Positions 17,373-25,829 are shown, numbered from the stretch's first letter. The stretch is 64,000 bases of DNA from Thermobaculum sp042408415 (GCA_042408415.1 JBHORE010000059.1:1-64000), one strand, 5' to 3'. Program-made: numbers and translations. The notes: generated from the sequence alone by a model not told the origin.

Positions 17373-18242
17373 TTACCGCCTATCGAGATCTATTACTTCT
17401 TCTTCGAATCCTAGAACTATATTATCTATCAATCGCGCCCGTCCTATACGTGCGGCAAGCGAGACCAAAGCCTTATTACCGACTAAGGAATCGAGCTCTT
17501 CAAGTGTATAAGGATCAGCAATGCTGATGTACTCTAGGTTTATCAAAGGCTGCTGTGATAGGAATTCGCGAGCAGCATTCTTTAGATTGTTACAAGAAGT
17601 TTCACCCGCCCTCCATCGATCTCTTACTAGCATCAAAGCTTGATACAAGGTAGGAGCAACTAATCTCTCTTCAGGCGTCAAGTATACATTTCTGGAGGAC
17701 ATAGCAAGGCCATCATCTTCCCGCACTGTAGGGCAAGGAACTAACTTGACAGGGATATGAAGCTCTGTCACGACACGATGCAATACAACTATTTGCTGAG
17801 CATCTTTCTGTCCAAAAAAGGACATATCTGGCTGTATTATGTTGAACAGCTTGCATACAATTGTGGCTACGCCCCTGAAGTGTCCTGGTCTTCTTGCCCC
17901 CTCGAGCTTATCAGCTATCGGTCCTGGGTCGACTATGACGTCCGTTCCTAGTGGGTACATTTCTTGTACGCTTGGGGAGAATACAGCATCAACACCCTCC
18001 GAAGATAAGATATGAAGATCTCTTTCTATATCTCGAGGATAACTATCATAATCCTCGCTAGGACCGAACTGAGTTGGATTAACAAAAATACTAACTATTG
18101 TGTGATCACAAAGCTGTTTGGACCTTCTTACTAACGAAACATGACCCTGGTGCAGATAACCCATAGTGGGGACAAAACCAACCGTGCCAGTGAGGCGCTT
18201 TCTAAAAGATCGAATGTCATCTACTGTTGCAAAGACTCTCAT
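17373..18242 (-). CDS. panC: pantothenate synthetase
   Basis: PanC condenses pantoate and beta-alanine through a pantoyl-adenylate. The HIGH-like motif is in PTMGYLHQGH (residues 25-34), FVNPTQFGPSEDYDSYPR and FFGQKDAQQ line the active site, and VREDDGLAMSSRNVYLT is the KMSKS-equivalent loop. Length (289 aa) is normal. It overlaps the upstream DUF2520 gene by four bases (ATGA) and precedes coaX. panB and panD are not in the window, so pantoate and beta-alanine must come from genes elsewhere or from this neighbour. Confidence 0.96.
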   Translation of the reverse strand: MRVFATVDDIRSFRKRLTGTVGFVPTMGYLHQGHVSLVRRSKQLCDHTIVSIFVNPTQFGPSEDYDSYPRDIERDLHILSSEGVDAVFSPSVQEMYPLGTDVIVDPGPIADKLEGARRPGHFRGVATIVCKLFNIIQPDMSFFGQKDAQQIVVLHRVVTELHIPVKLVPCPTVREDDGLAMSSRNVYLTPEERLVAPTLYQALMLVRDRWRAGETSCNNLKNAAREFLSQQPLINLEYISIADPYTLEELDSLVGNKALVSLAARIGRARLIDNIVLGFEEEVIDLDRR

Positions 18243-19126
18243 AATCCCAACAAACTATCAAGCTGATCTACTGGTATATGTTTACCTTCGTCTTCTTTAA
18301 TATGCTTCAAAAGTAATAGCCCAAGCGATTTGTAGGCCGTGAGGGTGTTGTATAGTTCAGCGTTCTCCAAGTACTGCACATGCTTATATAGAGTCATAAT
18401 GTCCCCTCTTGATAGTAGACCTGTGACGGCGTTCTCCAGCCCCAGCTCTGATGCATTCTGCAGAGCACCAATAGCAAGCGAGATAACCGCTCCATAAGCC
18501 TGATCCTGTGGTATACCTGCCTTCTCAAGTAAGTACCTAGATTCTAGCAATAAAGCAATCAGATAGTTAGATGCCATAACAGCCGAGATATGATATGGAA
18601 ATCTATTCACGCTACGGAGGTCAAAGAAATCGCGAGCTATGCTCCTAACAATATCTGCCAGGAGCTTAAAGACAGGCCCCGGACCATCGATACCTACAAA
18701 GGATTCAGATAACAACTTCCAGGAGTCCTTAGAGGCTAAGGTCTGATAAGGATGAAATATACCGATCAATCCTCCAGACGCACTCACAGGTTCAAGAACA
18801 TCGATTCCAAGGGTACCGCTAGTATGAACTATGAATTTACCCTCAAGAGAGCTTGGGCACCTGACTAATTGATAGACAACTTGTTGTATAAACCTATCTG
18901 GAACACATATGAAAACAACATCCGCATGTAGGAGAACGTCATAAGTAGTAAGGCATAAATTCGCTGACACACTTTTACATAGGTCAACAGCCCTATTCCA
19001 AGATCGGCTATAAATAGCACTAACCTGCCACCCAGACCTATAAAGTGCCATGGCCAAGGCTGAGGCAGCTTTACCTGCCCCAATGAAGCCTATCCTTAAC
19101 TGTGAGTAGTGCACCTCGAGAGTCAA
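18239..19126 (-). CDS. Rossmann/DUF2520 reductase-like protein, candidate ketopantoate reductase
   Basis: The N-terminal domain is an NAD(P)-binding Rossmann fold (RIGFIGAGKAASALAMALYR, then YSRSWNRAVDL). The C-terminal helical part fits DUF2520 (YHISAVMASNYLIALLLESR, VISLAIGALQNASELG). The layout resembles ketopantoate reductases and other 6-phosphogluconate-dehydrogenase-like enzymes, but I see no canonical PanE signature. It heads the operon with panC, coaX and coaBC and overlaps panC by four bases. That suggests a step in pantoate supply, which is an inference. The start is uncertain: TTG at 19126 has no ribosome-binding site, and GTG four codons later is an alternative. Confidence 0.75.
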   Translation of the reverse strand: MTLEVHYSQLRIGFIGAGKAASALAMALYRSGWQVSAIYSRSWNRAVDLCKSVSANLCLTTYDVLLHADVVFICVPDRFIQQVVYQLVRCPSSLEGKFIVHTSGTLGIDVLEPVSASGGLIGIFHPYQTLASKDSWKLLSESFVGIDGPGPVFKLLADIVRSIARDFFDLRSVNRFPYHISAVMASNYLIALLLESRYLLEKAGIPQDQAYGAVISLAIGALQNASELGLENAVTGLLSRGDIMTLYKHVQYLENAELYNTLTAYKSLGLLLLKHIKEDEGKHIPVDQLDSLLGL

Positions 19127-19145
19127 TTTTCTGTGGATATTCTAG

Positions 19146-19176
19146 CTTAGAAGTTACCTAAGAATAGGGGTATCAT
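19146..19176 (+). promoter_or_regulatory. promoter-like element upstream of ctpA
   Basis: This is the second copy of the element at 14141-14171: CTTAGAAGTTACCTAAG, then a spacer ending GTATCAT. TATCAT is at 19171-19176 and TTAGAA at 19147-19152 (18-base spacing). It is 37 bases before the ctpA ATG. The divergent DUF2520 gene starts 20 bases to the other side, so the palindrome could act on both. Confidence 0.5.
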
Positions 19177-19213
19177 GTAGGGAGAGTAACATAAATCGAT
19201 GAAAGGGGAAAGC

Positions 19214-20485
19214 ATGTCAAGCAAGTGGAAGAGCTTTCTTATAGGTGTTACCACCACGTTATTAGTCCTACTTATATTCTTTATGGGCATATTTACGGGC
19301 TATGTTTACTCAGAAAGAGGCGGTAACCTTACCAATATTGCCTCATTATTTACAGACAATAAGTCACAGGATCAGTCGACCGACCAGGTTTGGAAAGTAC
19401 TGCAAGAGACCTACCAACTGATAAACCAGGAATACTATGGCAGACCTGTAGACGGCAAGAAGCTACTTTATGGAGCAGCCGAGGGAATGGTAGGTACCCT
19501 AGGCGATCCTTACAGCACCTTCTTGCCGCCACAACAAGCTGAATATCTTCAACAGGAGATGAGTGGAAAGTTTGAAGGCATTGGAGTCTACGTGGAATTC
19601 AAAAACAAGCAGCCAGTAATAGTTGCTCCAATCGATGACTCACCCGCCGAAAAAGCCGGACTACAAAGAGGTGATATCATCGTAGCAGTCAACGGTGAAG
19701 ATGTCTCGAAGATGGATAGCAATGAAGTAATAAGCAAGATTAGAGGACCTAAGGGAACACCAGTAACTCTTACGATCAAGAGGGGAAATAAGACTTTTGA
19801 TGTAAAAATTTATAGGGCAGATATCAAAGTTCCACAAGTTAGCTATCAACTAGTGAACGGAAATATCGGTTACATTAGAGTAACTATATTTGGTGACAAT
19901 ACTACTTCAGAGTTGGACAAGGCCATAAGTCAAGCCAAAAAGGACAAGGTCAAAGGCATAATCTTGGACCTGAGAGATAACGGTGGTGGATGGGTACAAG
20001 CTGCTAGAGAGATGCTAGGCAGATTCCTCGACGGTGGGGTGGCTATGTATGAAGATACCACCAAGGGACCAGGGGGAGAGCATCCCTTAAACGTTATCAC
20101 TGGCAAAGTAAATATGTATGATCTTCCTATGGTCGTACTTGTAAACAAGGGCACTGCGAGTGCTAGCGAGATAGTATCAGGTGCCCTGCAGGCAAGAGGT
20201 AGGGCTAAGCTTGTGGGAGAGACAACCTTTGGCAAAGGATCAGAGCAGCGAGTTCACACTATGGCAGATGGCTCGAGCGTGCATATTACTGTAGCCCATT
20301 GGCTTACACCCGATAAGAAGGATATAAACGGCAAGGGTTTGACTCCAGATTATGTAGTAAAGAGTACAGAACAAGATAACGGCACAAATGGCCCACAATT
20401 TGAGAAGGCAGTGGAGGTACTCAAGCAAGAGATAGCAAACCAAGGATTTAAGGTCTCTTATAAGGTTAGTGCCCTGGTACCCTAA
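19214..20485 (+). CDS. S41 C-terminal processing peptidase (CtpA/B type)
   Basis: A membrane-anchored periplasmic or extracellular serine protease that trims proteins at their C-termini. In order it has an N-terminal anchor (residues 8-30), a short helical region, a PDZ domain (GIGVYVEFKNKQPVIVAP, GLQRGDIIVAVNGEDV) and the S41 core. The Ser/Lys dyad is Ser316 in NKGTASASEI and Lys341 in FGKGSEQ. I start at ATG 19214 after AAAGGGGAAAGC; an upstream ATG at 19199 lacks that spacing. It is followed by the rodZ-like gene at 44 bases, so they may be co-transcribed from the promoter-like element at 19146. Confidence 0.93.
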   Translation: MSSKWKSFLIGVTTTLLVLLIFFMGIFTGYVYSERGGNLTNIASLFTDNKSQDQSTDQVWKVLQETYQLINQEYYGRPVDGKKLLYGAAEGMVGTLGDPYSTFLPPQQAEYLQQEMSGKFEGIGVYVEFKNKQPVIVAPIDDSPAEKAGLQRGDIIVAVNGEDVSKMDSNEVISKIRGPKGTPVTLTIKRGNKTFDVKIYRADIKVPQVSYQLVNGNIGYIRVTIFGDNTTSELDKAISQAKKDKVKGIILDLRDNGGGWVQAAREMLGRFLDGGVAMYEDTTKGPGGEHPLNVITGKVNMYDLPMVVLVNKGTASASEIVSGALQARGRAKLVGETTFGKGSEQRVHTMADGSSVHITVAHWLTPDKKDINGKGLTPDYVVKSTEQDNGTNGPQFEKAVEVLKQEIANQGFKVSYKVSALVP

Positions 20486-20529
20486 ACATCACTATAATAG
20501 GCAGTCAAAGAAAATCACTTGGAGGACCT

Positions 20530-21468
20530 ATGCAAGACATAGGGGAAGCTCTTCGAGATGCTCGGCTTTCCAAAGGGCTGACATACGAATATATCTCGCA
20601 AATTATAAAGATTCGCCCCGAATTCCTTAGGGCCATGGAGGAAAATAGGTTCGATCTTTTGCCTGGAGCATTCTACGCTAAGAACTTCCTGCGTAGATAT
20701 GCGGACTTTCTCGGCTTGGATTCTGACAAGTTAGTAGAATCTTTCAACGAGTTAGAAGCTGCTCATGAGCGACAGATATCAGCAGCTGTAAATACCGTAA
20801 GCAAAGGCCATATTAGTCCAAGTTTTGGAGCTATAGCTATCGCGGCTACACTAATTGCCGCCATAGCCGTGCTCGCATATGGGGTAGTAGTCAGTCCCAG
20901 AAACAAGCATGTTGCAGAGGTCATACCCACACCTAGTGTATTTCCAACCATTCCACCAACTACCCCGACTCCGACCATATCAAGAATAATCAACGTACCT
21001 ACACCAACTCCCATTAGGCAATCTAAGCCTATCCCTACGGTCCAGCTCAGCCCAACACCAACTTCAACACCTAATAACAACCAGAAAACAGCAGAGAATA
21101 ACGAGAAGAGCAAGCAGAGCGCATATAACAAAAGAAAGATAGATAAAAGTAAAAGTCAGCGTTCTCAAAAGACAAGCAAAGAATCGAGAAAAAAGGTCGC
21201 AGGAAACGTGATAGCACACCTTGAGGCTTTAGCTACTGGTAACGTCGTGGTTAGGTCAGATGGAGATGTGGTCTTCTCTGGGATGATGAAACAGGGGCAG
21301 GAGAAAGACTTTGGAGCTTATAACCAGCTATATATATACTCTAATAATGCTCAGCACCTATTAGTGTCCATAAACGGCTGCGCTGCCAAGACTCTGGATC
21401 AGTATGGGTGTCCAGGTTGTGTTATTGCCTATTACTACTTTCCAAGCAATTACTATAGATGCTCGTGA
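20530..21468 (+). CDS. RodZ-like helix-turn-helix membrane protein
   Basis: Residues 1-75 are a RodZ-type HTH_25 domain (IGEALRDARLSKGLTYEYIS, FYAKNFLRRYADFLGLD). A single transmembrane helix follows near 98-120 (GAIAIAATLIAAIAVLAYGV). Next come a Pro/Thr-rich spacer (TIPPTTPTPTIS) and a Lys/Ser-rich stretch. The C-terminal region (HLEALATGNVVVRSDGDVVF) resembles part of DUF4115 but ends in an unusual Cys/Tyr-rich tail. RodZ proteins couple the cell-shape machinery to the membrane. The next gene is pgsA, and a rodZ-pgsA order is common in Gram-positive-type genomes. It starts at ATG after GGAGG. Confidence 0.85.
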   Translation: MQDIGEALRDARLSKGLTYEYISQIIKIRPEFLRAMEENRFDLLPGAFYAKNFLRRYADFLGLDSDKLVESFNELEAAHERQISAAVNTVSKGHISPSFGAIAIAATLIAAIAVLAYGVVVSPRNKHVAEVIPTPSVFPTIPPTTPTPTISRIINVPTPTPIRQSKPIPTVQLSPTPTSTPNNNQKTAENNEKSKQSAYNKRKIDKSKSQRSQKTSKESRKKVAGNVIAHLEALATGNVVVRSDGDVVFSGMMKQGQEKDFGAYNQLYIYSNNAQHLLVSINGCAAKTLDQYGCPGCVIAYYYFPSNYYRCS

Positions 21469-22058
21469 TAGTTCAAAGGGTTCGATTAGCCGACGCCATT
21501 AGTATAGCTAGAATTCTAGCAGTTCCTATAATATTGGGACTCGTACTATGGCACCCTCCTTCTCTCTTTGTTCCAGCAGCTGCGATATTCCTTATAGCGG
21601 CCATCTCTGATTTACTAGATGGCTACATTGCACGTAGGTCAGGTAAAGCTAGCACCTTGGGCATATATCTCGACTTGGTGGCCGACAAGATACTTACCTC
21701 GTGTGTACTTTTAGTCTTTGTGGATTTAGGAATACTACCTACATGGCCCGCAGCCCTCATTATAACTAGAGAGTTTATAGTATCCGGGCTGAGAACGGTA
21801 GCCGCGGCAGAGGGTTTGATAATACCTGCTGCAGCTTGGGGAAAACACAAGACGCTCGTCACAAATGTGGCTATATTCATGCTTTTCATAGGTTTTGCTG
21901 GAAGTCAACTACCTGCGAATATTTCCATATCGAGTGTAACGCCGATGCAAATATTCGCCTATTTCATAACGTACATAGCGGTCGTTCTTACCATCACAAG
22001 CGGCTTAAGGTATGTGTATAACGCCAGATACGTTCTCTTTCAAATGATGAAACACTAG
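21459..22058 (+). CDS. pgsA: CDP-diacylglycerol-glycerol-3-phosphate phosphatidyltransferase
   Basis: PgsA transfers phosphatidyl from CDP-diacylglycerol to glycerol 3-phosphate, the first step to phosphatidylglycerol, in the cytoplasmic membrane. The CDP-alcohol phosphatidyltransferase motif DGYIARRSGKASTLGIYLD plus LVADK (residues about 46-70) holds all the Asp residues. There are about five membrane helices and REFIVSGLR is typical of PgsA. The start overlaps the rodZ end by ten bases. ATG 21459 and GTG 21465 are both possible, and neither has a strong Shine-Dalgarno. Confidence 0.92.
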   Translation: MLVIVQRVRLADAISIARILAVPIILGLVLWHPPSLFVPAAAIFLIAAISDLLDGYIARRSGKASTLGIYLDLVADKILTSCVLLVFVDLGILPTWPAALIITREFIVSGLRTVAAAEGLIIPAAAWGKHKTLVTNVAIFMLFIGFAGSQLPANISISSVTPMQIFAYFITYIAVVLTITSGLRYVYNARYVLFQMMKH

Positions 22059-22083
22059 ACTTATTGGTCGCGTCATGAATTAA

Positions 22084-22812
22084 ATGATAAAGATGAGTAT
22101 AGTAAGACTAAACGCCATAGCTTTCATATGCTTGATCCTACTTTGTATGGCTTGCGGTGCCAGCAAAACAGGATACAACGCCACACAGATAACCAGCTGG
22201 AGAACGGCCCAGATCTCTCCGTCAAACACGCCTCTTCCTACCATAACCACCGAAATTACCCCAACGATACCAGCTGAGGTCACCCCTTCCGCTCAGCGGC
22301 TGGCAGCAGCTACAGCAGTCGATTATCTTAGCCGAAGGCTTAACACCGACCCAAGACTAATCAGAGTAATTCAGGTTACACCTAATGAATGGCCAGATAC
22401 TTCCTTGGGTTGCGCAGAAAAGGGCAGGGCCTACAGCCGAGTTATGACTCCCGGGTATATAATCTTGCTCGAATATGATAACCAAAAATTTGAGGTCCAT
22501 ACGGACAGGAGAGGAAATGCCGTAATGTGCGATAACAACGAACAAGGTCAAGATGATATTTCATCAGCTATTGAAGAAAGAGCCGTTATAGCAGCTAAAA
22601 GAGAGCTAGCTAGCAAAAAGGGGCTGCAGCTAGGGGAAATAGAGTTAGTAAGTATCGTGCCTGAAAACTGGAGCGACAGCTCCCTCGGATGCCCAGAACC
22701 TGGCATGATGTATATGCAAGTCATCACACCTGGATTCAGAGTCAGGTTGAAAGCTGAGGGGGAAATATATGAAGTCCATACCGATAGGGGTGGCAGGGCT
22801 GTGTTATGCTAG
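22084..22812 (+). CDS. lipoprotein with a duplicated cysteine-containing domain
   Basis: A signal peptide ends in a lipobox (ILLCMACGAS; Cys at about residue 22), so a lipid-anchored extracytoplasmic protein is expected. After a Thr/Pro-rich linker it holds two tandem copies of a domain of about 75 residues. Copy 1 has PDTSLGCAEKGRAYSRVMTP, EVHTDRRGNAVMC; copy 2 has SDSSLGCPEPGMMYMQVITP, EVHTDRGGRAVLC. Each copy carries two cysteines in equivalent positions, consistent with an intradomain disulfide. I recall similar domains in Chloroflexota and cyanobacterial hypothetical proteins, but no function. It follows pgsA by 25 bases, and its TAG overlaps the convergent yraN stop. Confidence 0.75.
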   Translation: MIKMSIVRLNAIAFICLILLCMACGASKTGYNATQITSWRTAQISPSNTPLPTITTEITPTIPAEVTPSAQRLAAATAVDYLSRRLNTDPRLIRVIQVTPNEWPDTSLGCAEKGRAYSRVMTPGYIILLEYDNQKFEVHTDRRGNAVMCDNNEQGQDDISSAIEERAVIAAKRELASKKGLQLGEIELVSIVPENWSDSSLGCPEPGMMYMQVITPGFRVRLKAEGEIYEVHTDRGGRAVLC

Positions 22813-23186
22813 TCGTAGTCACCGGGCATAATACAATTCTGTATATGATTTGAGCCTATTACTCTCCCACCACGAGAGATCGTAACAGTCACAGCATCAA
22901 ACCTCACGGGTGGATCCTTTTCCCCGTCATAACATTCGAAAATCCATATCTTAGCTAGGACAAGTAATCGCCTGGCCTTATGTACATCGATAGATTCCTC
23001 AGGGGTGCCCAAACTTAGGCTGGAGCGAGTCTTAACCTCGACAAATACGATTTCATCTTTGTCCTGAAAAATGATATCTATCTCGCCTTGCCGGCATCGC
23101 CAATTTCGCGCAATGAGCTTATATCCTTTTGATAGCAAAAAATTACAGGCATAATCTTCGCCAATACGCCCAAGAGATTTACTCAT
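22809..23186 (-). CDS. yraN: YraN/UPF0102 family endonuclease-fold protein
   Basis: A small protein (about 125 aa) of the restriction-endonuclease-like fold seen in the YraN family: GRIGEDYACNFLLSKGYKLI, ARNWRCRQGEIDIIF and IVFVEVKTRSS. The conserved Glu, Asp and E-x-K residues of the nuclease core are present. The role is unknown; it is probably linked to DNA processing and is very often found beside rnhB, as here. I start it at ATG 23186, overlapping the rnhB end by eight bases; a GTG three codons upstream is also open. Confidence 0.9.
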   Translation of the reverse strand: MSKSLGRIGEDYACNFLLSKGYKLIARNWRCRQGEIDIIFQDKDEIVFVEVKTRSSLSLGTPEESIDVHKARRLLVLAKIWIFECYDGEKDPPVRFDAVTVTISRGGRVIGSNHIQNCIMPGDYD

Positions 23187-23838
23187 GTTGTGCACCTAGT
23201 ATAGTGCTTATAGGAGCGAATGAGCGTCTATGTTGAGGAGTGACACCATAGATAGCTATCTCAGCCTGATGCGCGCGTGTGCCATAACCCTTATGTTTAT
23301 GAAAGCTGAAACCTGGAACGTATTCTGTAAGAGCTGCCATGTACCGATCTCTCGAAACCTTAGCTACCACAGAAGCAGCAGCTATAGATAGACAGAGAGC
23401 ATCACCATCAACTATCGATACCTGATTAATGAAACAAGATCTAATCTTGAACGCATCAATTAGAAGTACGTCCGGTAAATCGACGTCTCGTAGGGCACGA
23501 AGCCACGCCAACTCAGTAGCCCTAGCTATACCCAAAGTATCAATTTCATCAGGAGTACTTGCACCAATGCCGATATATAATGCTGTTGCTCTTATGGCTT
23601 CGTATGCTAACTCTCTTGCGTTGGGTGATAGCACTTTAGAGTCCCTGACGACCTGAGCAAGGGACCCTAAAGTGCTGAGGTCAGGAGGAAGCACCACTGC
23701 AGCCCCAAATACCGGGCCAGCCCAAGCGCCTCGACCGGCCTCATCCAGTCCAGCTACATAAGCATACCCTTGGCGCCACAGAGTTGGCTCGAATGGGTGA
23801 AATCCATTTTCCTCTATAGGAGCTATGGAAGCGCACAT
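23179..23838 (-). CDS. rnhB: ribonuclease HII
   Basis: RNase HII cuts the RNA strand of RNA/DNA hybrids and removes single ribonucleotides from DNA. The signature VAGLDEAGRGAWAGPVFG (residues about 29-46) holds the first Asp-Glu pair. DSKVLSPNARE, VLLIDAFKI and SIAAASVVAKVSRDRYM carry the remaining catalytic residues. Length (219 aa) is normal. It begins ten bases after rplS and is followed by yraN with an eight-base overlap, so rplS-rnhB-yraN form one operon from the promoter at 24292-24321. Confidence 0.96.
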   Translation of the reverse strand: MCASIAPIEENGFHPFEPTLWRQGYAYVAGLDEAGRGAWAGPVFGAAVVLPPDLSTLGSLAQVVRDSKVLSPNARELAYEAIRATALYIGIGASTPDEIDTLGIARATELAWLRALRDVDLPDVLLIDAFKIRSCFINQVSIVDGDALCLSIAAASVVAKVSRDRYMAALTEYVPGFSFHKHKGYGTRAHQAEIAIYGVTPQHRRSFAPISTILGAQHE

Positions 23839-23848
23839 AGCACTTACT

Positions 23849-24205
23849 CTACTGAGTGCGCTTCTCCTTTAGCCTAGCAGCCTTACCACGGAGATTTCTT
23901 AGGTAATAGATTTTAGCGCGACGCACTTTGGCACGTCTTACGACCTCGATTTTATCAATACGAGGTGAGTGCAGCAGAAAGTTGCGCTCGACCCCAATTC
24001 CATGGGAAGCGATCCTTCTCACGGTAAAGTTTTCAGCTATACCACTACCCCTACGTCGAAGCACAACCCCCTCAAAAATTTGAATCCTCTCGCGGTTGCC
24101 TTCCACAACCCGGGCATGGACGCGCACGGTATCACCAGGACCAAAGTCTGGTATATCAGATCTTAATTGCTGCTGAGCAACAGAAGCTAGAACTTCTTGG
24201 GACAT
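23849..24205 (-). CDS. rplS: 50S ribosomal protein L19
   Basis: L19 sits at the 30S-50S interface. The family pattern is clear: PDFGPGDTVRVHARVVEGNR, ERIQIFEGVVLRRRGSG, FTVRRIASHGIGVERNFLLH and the basic tail. I start it at ATG 24205 (MSQEVLASVAQQQL), ten bases after AGGAG. A GTG three codons upstream is only two bases from that site. The trmD and rimM genes that often precede rplS are absent here; the gene has its own promoter. Confidence 0.97.
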   Translation of the reverse strand: MSQEVLASVAQQQLRSDIPDFGPGDTVRVHARVVEGNRERIQIFEGVVLRRRGSGIAENFTVRRIASHGIGVERNFLLHSPRIDKIEVVRRAKVRRAKIYYLRNLRGKAARLKEKRTQ

Positions 24206-24291
24206 CGAAATCACACTCCTAGTATTAAGAATGTTTTAGCCAACTTTTGTGTGAAGGTAAGAGCTTTTACACGAAAAGAATGCCAACAGGC

Positions 24292-24321
24292 ATTTTACTG
24301 ATTTACAACAGCCGGTGTCAA
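24292..24321 (-). promoter_or_regulatory. promoter of rplS-rnhB-yraN
   Basis: On the reverse strand a perfect -35 TTGACA (24316-24321) and a -10 TAAAAT (24292-24297) are 18 bases apart. A short palindrome (ATGCC/GGCAT, 24280-24293) overlaps the -10 and the likely start point, and about 80 bases of leader precede rplS. An autoregulatory leader is possible but not shown. Confidence 0.75.
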
Positions 24322-24368
24322 AGTGTTCTCGTGCGCTGTGCTAATCAACGAATCACCTAGCGCAGATA

Positions 24369-24397
24369 TTGACAACCCCTCTCAACTAGACTATAAA
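24369..24397 (+). promoter_or_regulatory. promoter of the 24432 membrane-protein gene
   Basis: A perfect -35 TTGACA (24369-24374) and -10 TATAAA (24392-24397) are separated by 17 bases. Transcription would start near 24404, about 28 bases before the ATG at 24432. It is divergent from the rplS promoter. Confidence 0.75.
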
Positions 24398-24431
24398 TTG
24401 CTAGAAGAGGCGGTTATTTCGGGGGGCGAAG

Positions 24432-24881
24432 ATGCATAAGTACGAGAAGGAAATAGAGGAAATAATAGCACGACTCGAATCCAAAGAATCCCCAAGACGC
24501 ACAACCTCCAAGACTTATAGGGATATACCCCCGGTGCTGCCGCGCCGTAGAATGTCTTTTTCAGCAATTATGAATAAGGTAGCAGGTAAGCTTGGGTCAG
24601 GATTAAGGGACAGCGAGCTGCTGATATTAGGTGTGCTATTAATCTTTATATCATCCACATTGCTCTCAGGGCTTGGTGTTATCCAGGATTGGATAGCCGT
24701 AATCGGTGCAATCCTGTTCTTACTACCAAGCGTCTTTGGTGCTCTAAGGTGGAGACCACAAGATAGACCGGAGAAGCTATGGCGAGGCAGACCTGTGGAT
24801 GATAGCAACCCTTGGGATAACATGATAGATAGGTTTAACGGATCATCTAGGGACTTTAGAGATAGGTTTAAGAGGCGTTAG
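24432..24881 (+). CDS. small two-helix membrane protein, unrecognised
   Basis: I do not recognise this 149-residue protein. An Arg/Lys-rich cytoplasmic N-terminus (EKEIEEIIARLESKESPRR) precedes two adjacent membrane helices at about 63-80 and 86-104 (LLILGVLLIFISSTLLSG; WIAVIGAILFLLPSVFGAL). A basic, Asp/Arg-rich tail follows (RWRPQDRPEKLWRGRP, FRDRFKRR). The start is ATG after GGGGGG and has a consensus promoter. It is a single-gene unit ending two bases before the convergent acetyltransferase. Confidence 0.7.
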   Translation: MHKYEKEIEEIIARLESKESPRRTTSKTYRDIPPVLPRRRMSFSAIMNKVAGKLGSGLRDSELLILGVLLIFISSTLLSGLGVIQDWIAVIGAILFLLPSVFGALRWRPQDRPEKLWRGRPVDDSNPWDNMIDRFNGSSRDFRDRFKRR

Positions 24882-24883
24882 TT

Positions 24884-25696
24884 TTATCCTAGATACTTCC
24901 CGTATATCTTGTAGCCACCTCTGCATAATTTGAACCCAAACGATGAATATAGTTTGAAAGACCTTTCATTAGTCTCTTGAGTGCTTAGCTGTGCATACTT
25001 AGCTCCCATAACATGGAGCTGCCTAAGGGCCCAGGATAATAGTTGAGCCCCATAGCCCCTACCTTGAAATTTTGGCCTAACAGCTAATCTATCTATATGC
25101 CCCCAATCGTCGTAGAGAGTTAGGCTTACGTATCCAATAGGTTCTTCAGATTTGTAGGCCACCCATGCTTGAACACCAGGAGAGTCAAGATATTCTTCAA
25201 ATTCCCGACGTGAGTTCCGCCAGAGCCATGGAAAAGACTCCCAATCTATTGATATTAGTTCAGCTACCCCCCTCTTGAGCACTGATTGTATCTCTACTTC
25301 CACATTTACCTCCGGCCCAGGTATATGAGTGCTTCTCAGCATCAATATTGTTTCTAAACAAGAAACCTTGACAGTATGATAGAAATGAGCAGCTGACTTG
25401 TATTCGGTAGGGTCGACGATAATTGCTCCGGTAGTGTTGACTATAGATTCCATAAGAGATGTCCACAAAGCTGACCTATACCTATCGCCCCTGGATTCTA
25501 ATATCTCAACTATGTCATCCCTGTTCCTCCATGGACCTGCTATAAGATACGCATTCGTACCAGGCACATACCAAGACATACCTGGGTATTTAGCAACATG
25601 TTGCACTAAATCTTCCCGAGAAAGAAGACTGGTCCATGGAAGCCTCAGATCAGAAGCGCTTTGTGGATCAAGTGGAACTGGTAACGCAAACCGCAT
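24884..25696 (-). CDS. GNAT-family N-acetyltransferase
   Basis: The C-terminal 130 residues are a GNAT fold: the acetyl-CoA loop is RPKFQGRGYGAQLLSWAL (residues about 210-227), preceded by HIDRLAV. The final strand region is KLYSSFGFKLCRGGYKIY. The N-terminal 130 residues (LDPQSASDLRLPWTSLLSRE, MSWYVPGTNAYLIAGPW) form a second alpha/beta domain that may be a degenerate GNAT repeat. The substrate cannot be read from the sequence. It starts at ATG 25696 with a weak ribosome-binding site and is transcribed alone. Confidence 0.82.
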   Translation of the reverse strand: MRFALPVPLDPQSASDLRLPWTSLLSREDLVQHVAKYPGMSWYVPGTNAYLIAGPWRNRDDIVEILESRGDRYRSALWTSLMESIVNTTGAIIVDPTEYKSAAHFYHTVKVSCLETILMLRSTHIPGPEVNVEVEIQSVLKRGVAELISIDWESFPWLWRNSRREFEEYLDSPGVQAWVAYKSEEPIGYVSLTLYDDWGHIDRLAVRPKFQGRGYGAQLLSWALRQLHVMGAKYAQLSTQETNERSFKLYSSFGFKLCRGGYKIYGKYLG

Positions 25697-25829
25697 TCCC
25701 TAGAGTTACCTGCTTTCAGTGACTACTGTGTTATTTTACTCCCTGGATAGATGAAGTATAAACAAATGAGATATATGCTACAGCATTGAAAGTATAAACT
25801 GAATAGTGTTTGCTAGAATTCTTCGTATC

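Noticed and set aside
24226..24284. A ribosomal-protein leader RNA before rplS.
   Set aside because: Only weak hairpins (GTGT/ACAC) are visible in the leader; no match to a known L19 leader could be made by eye.
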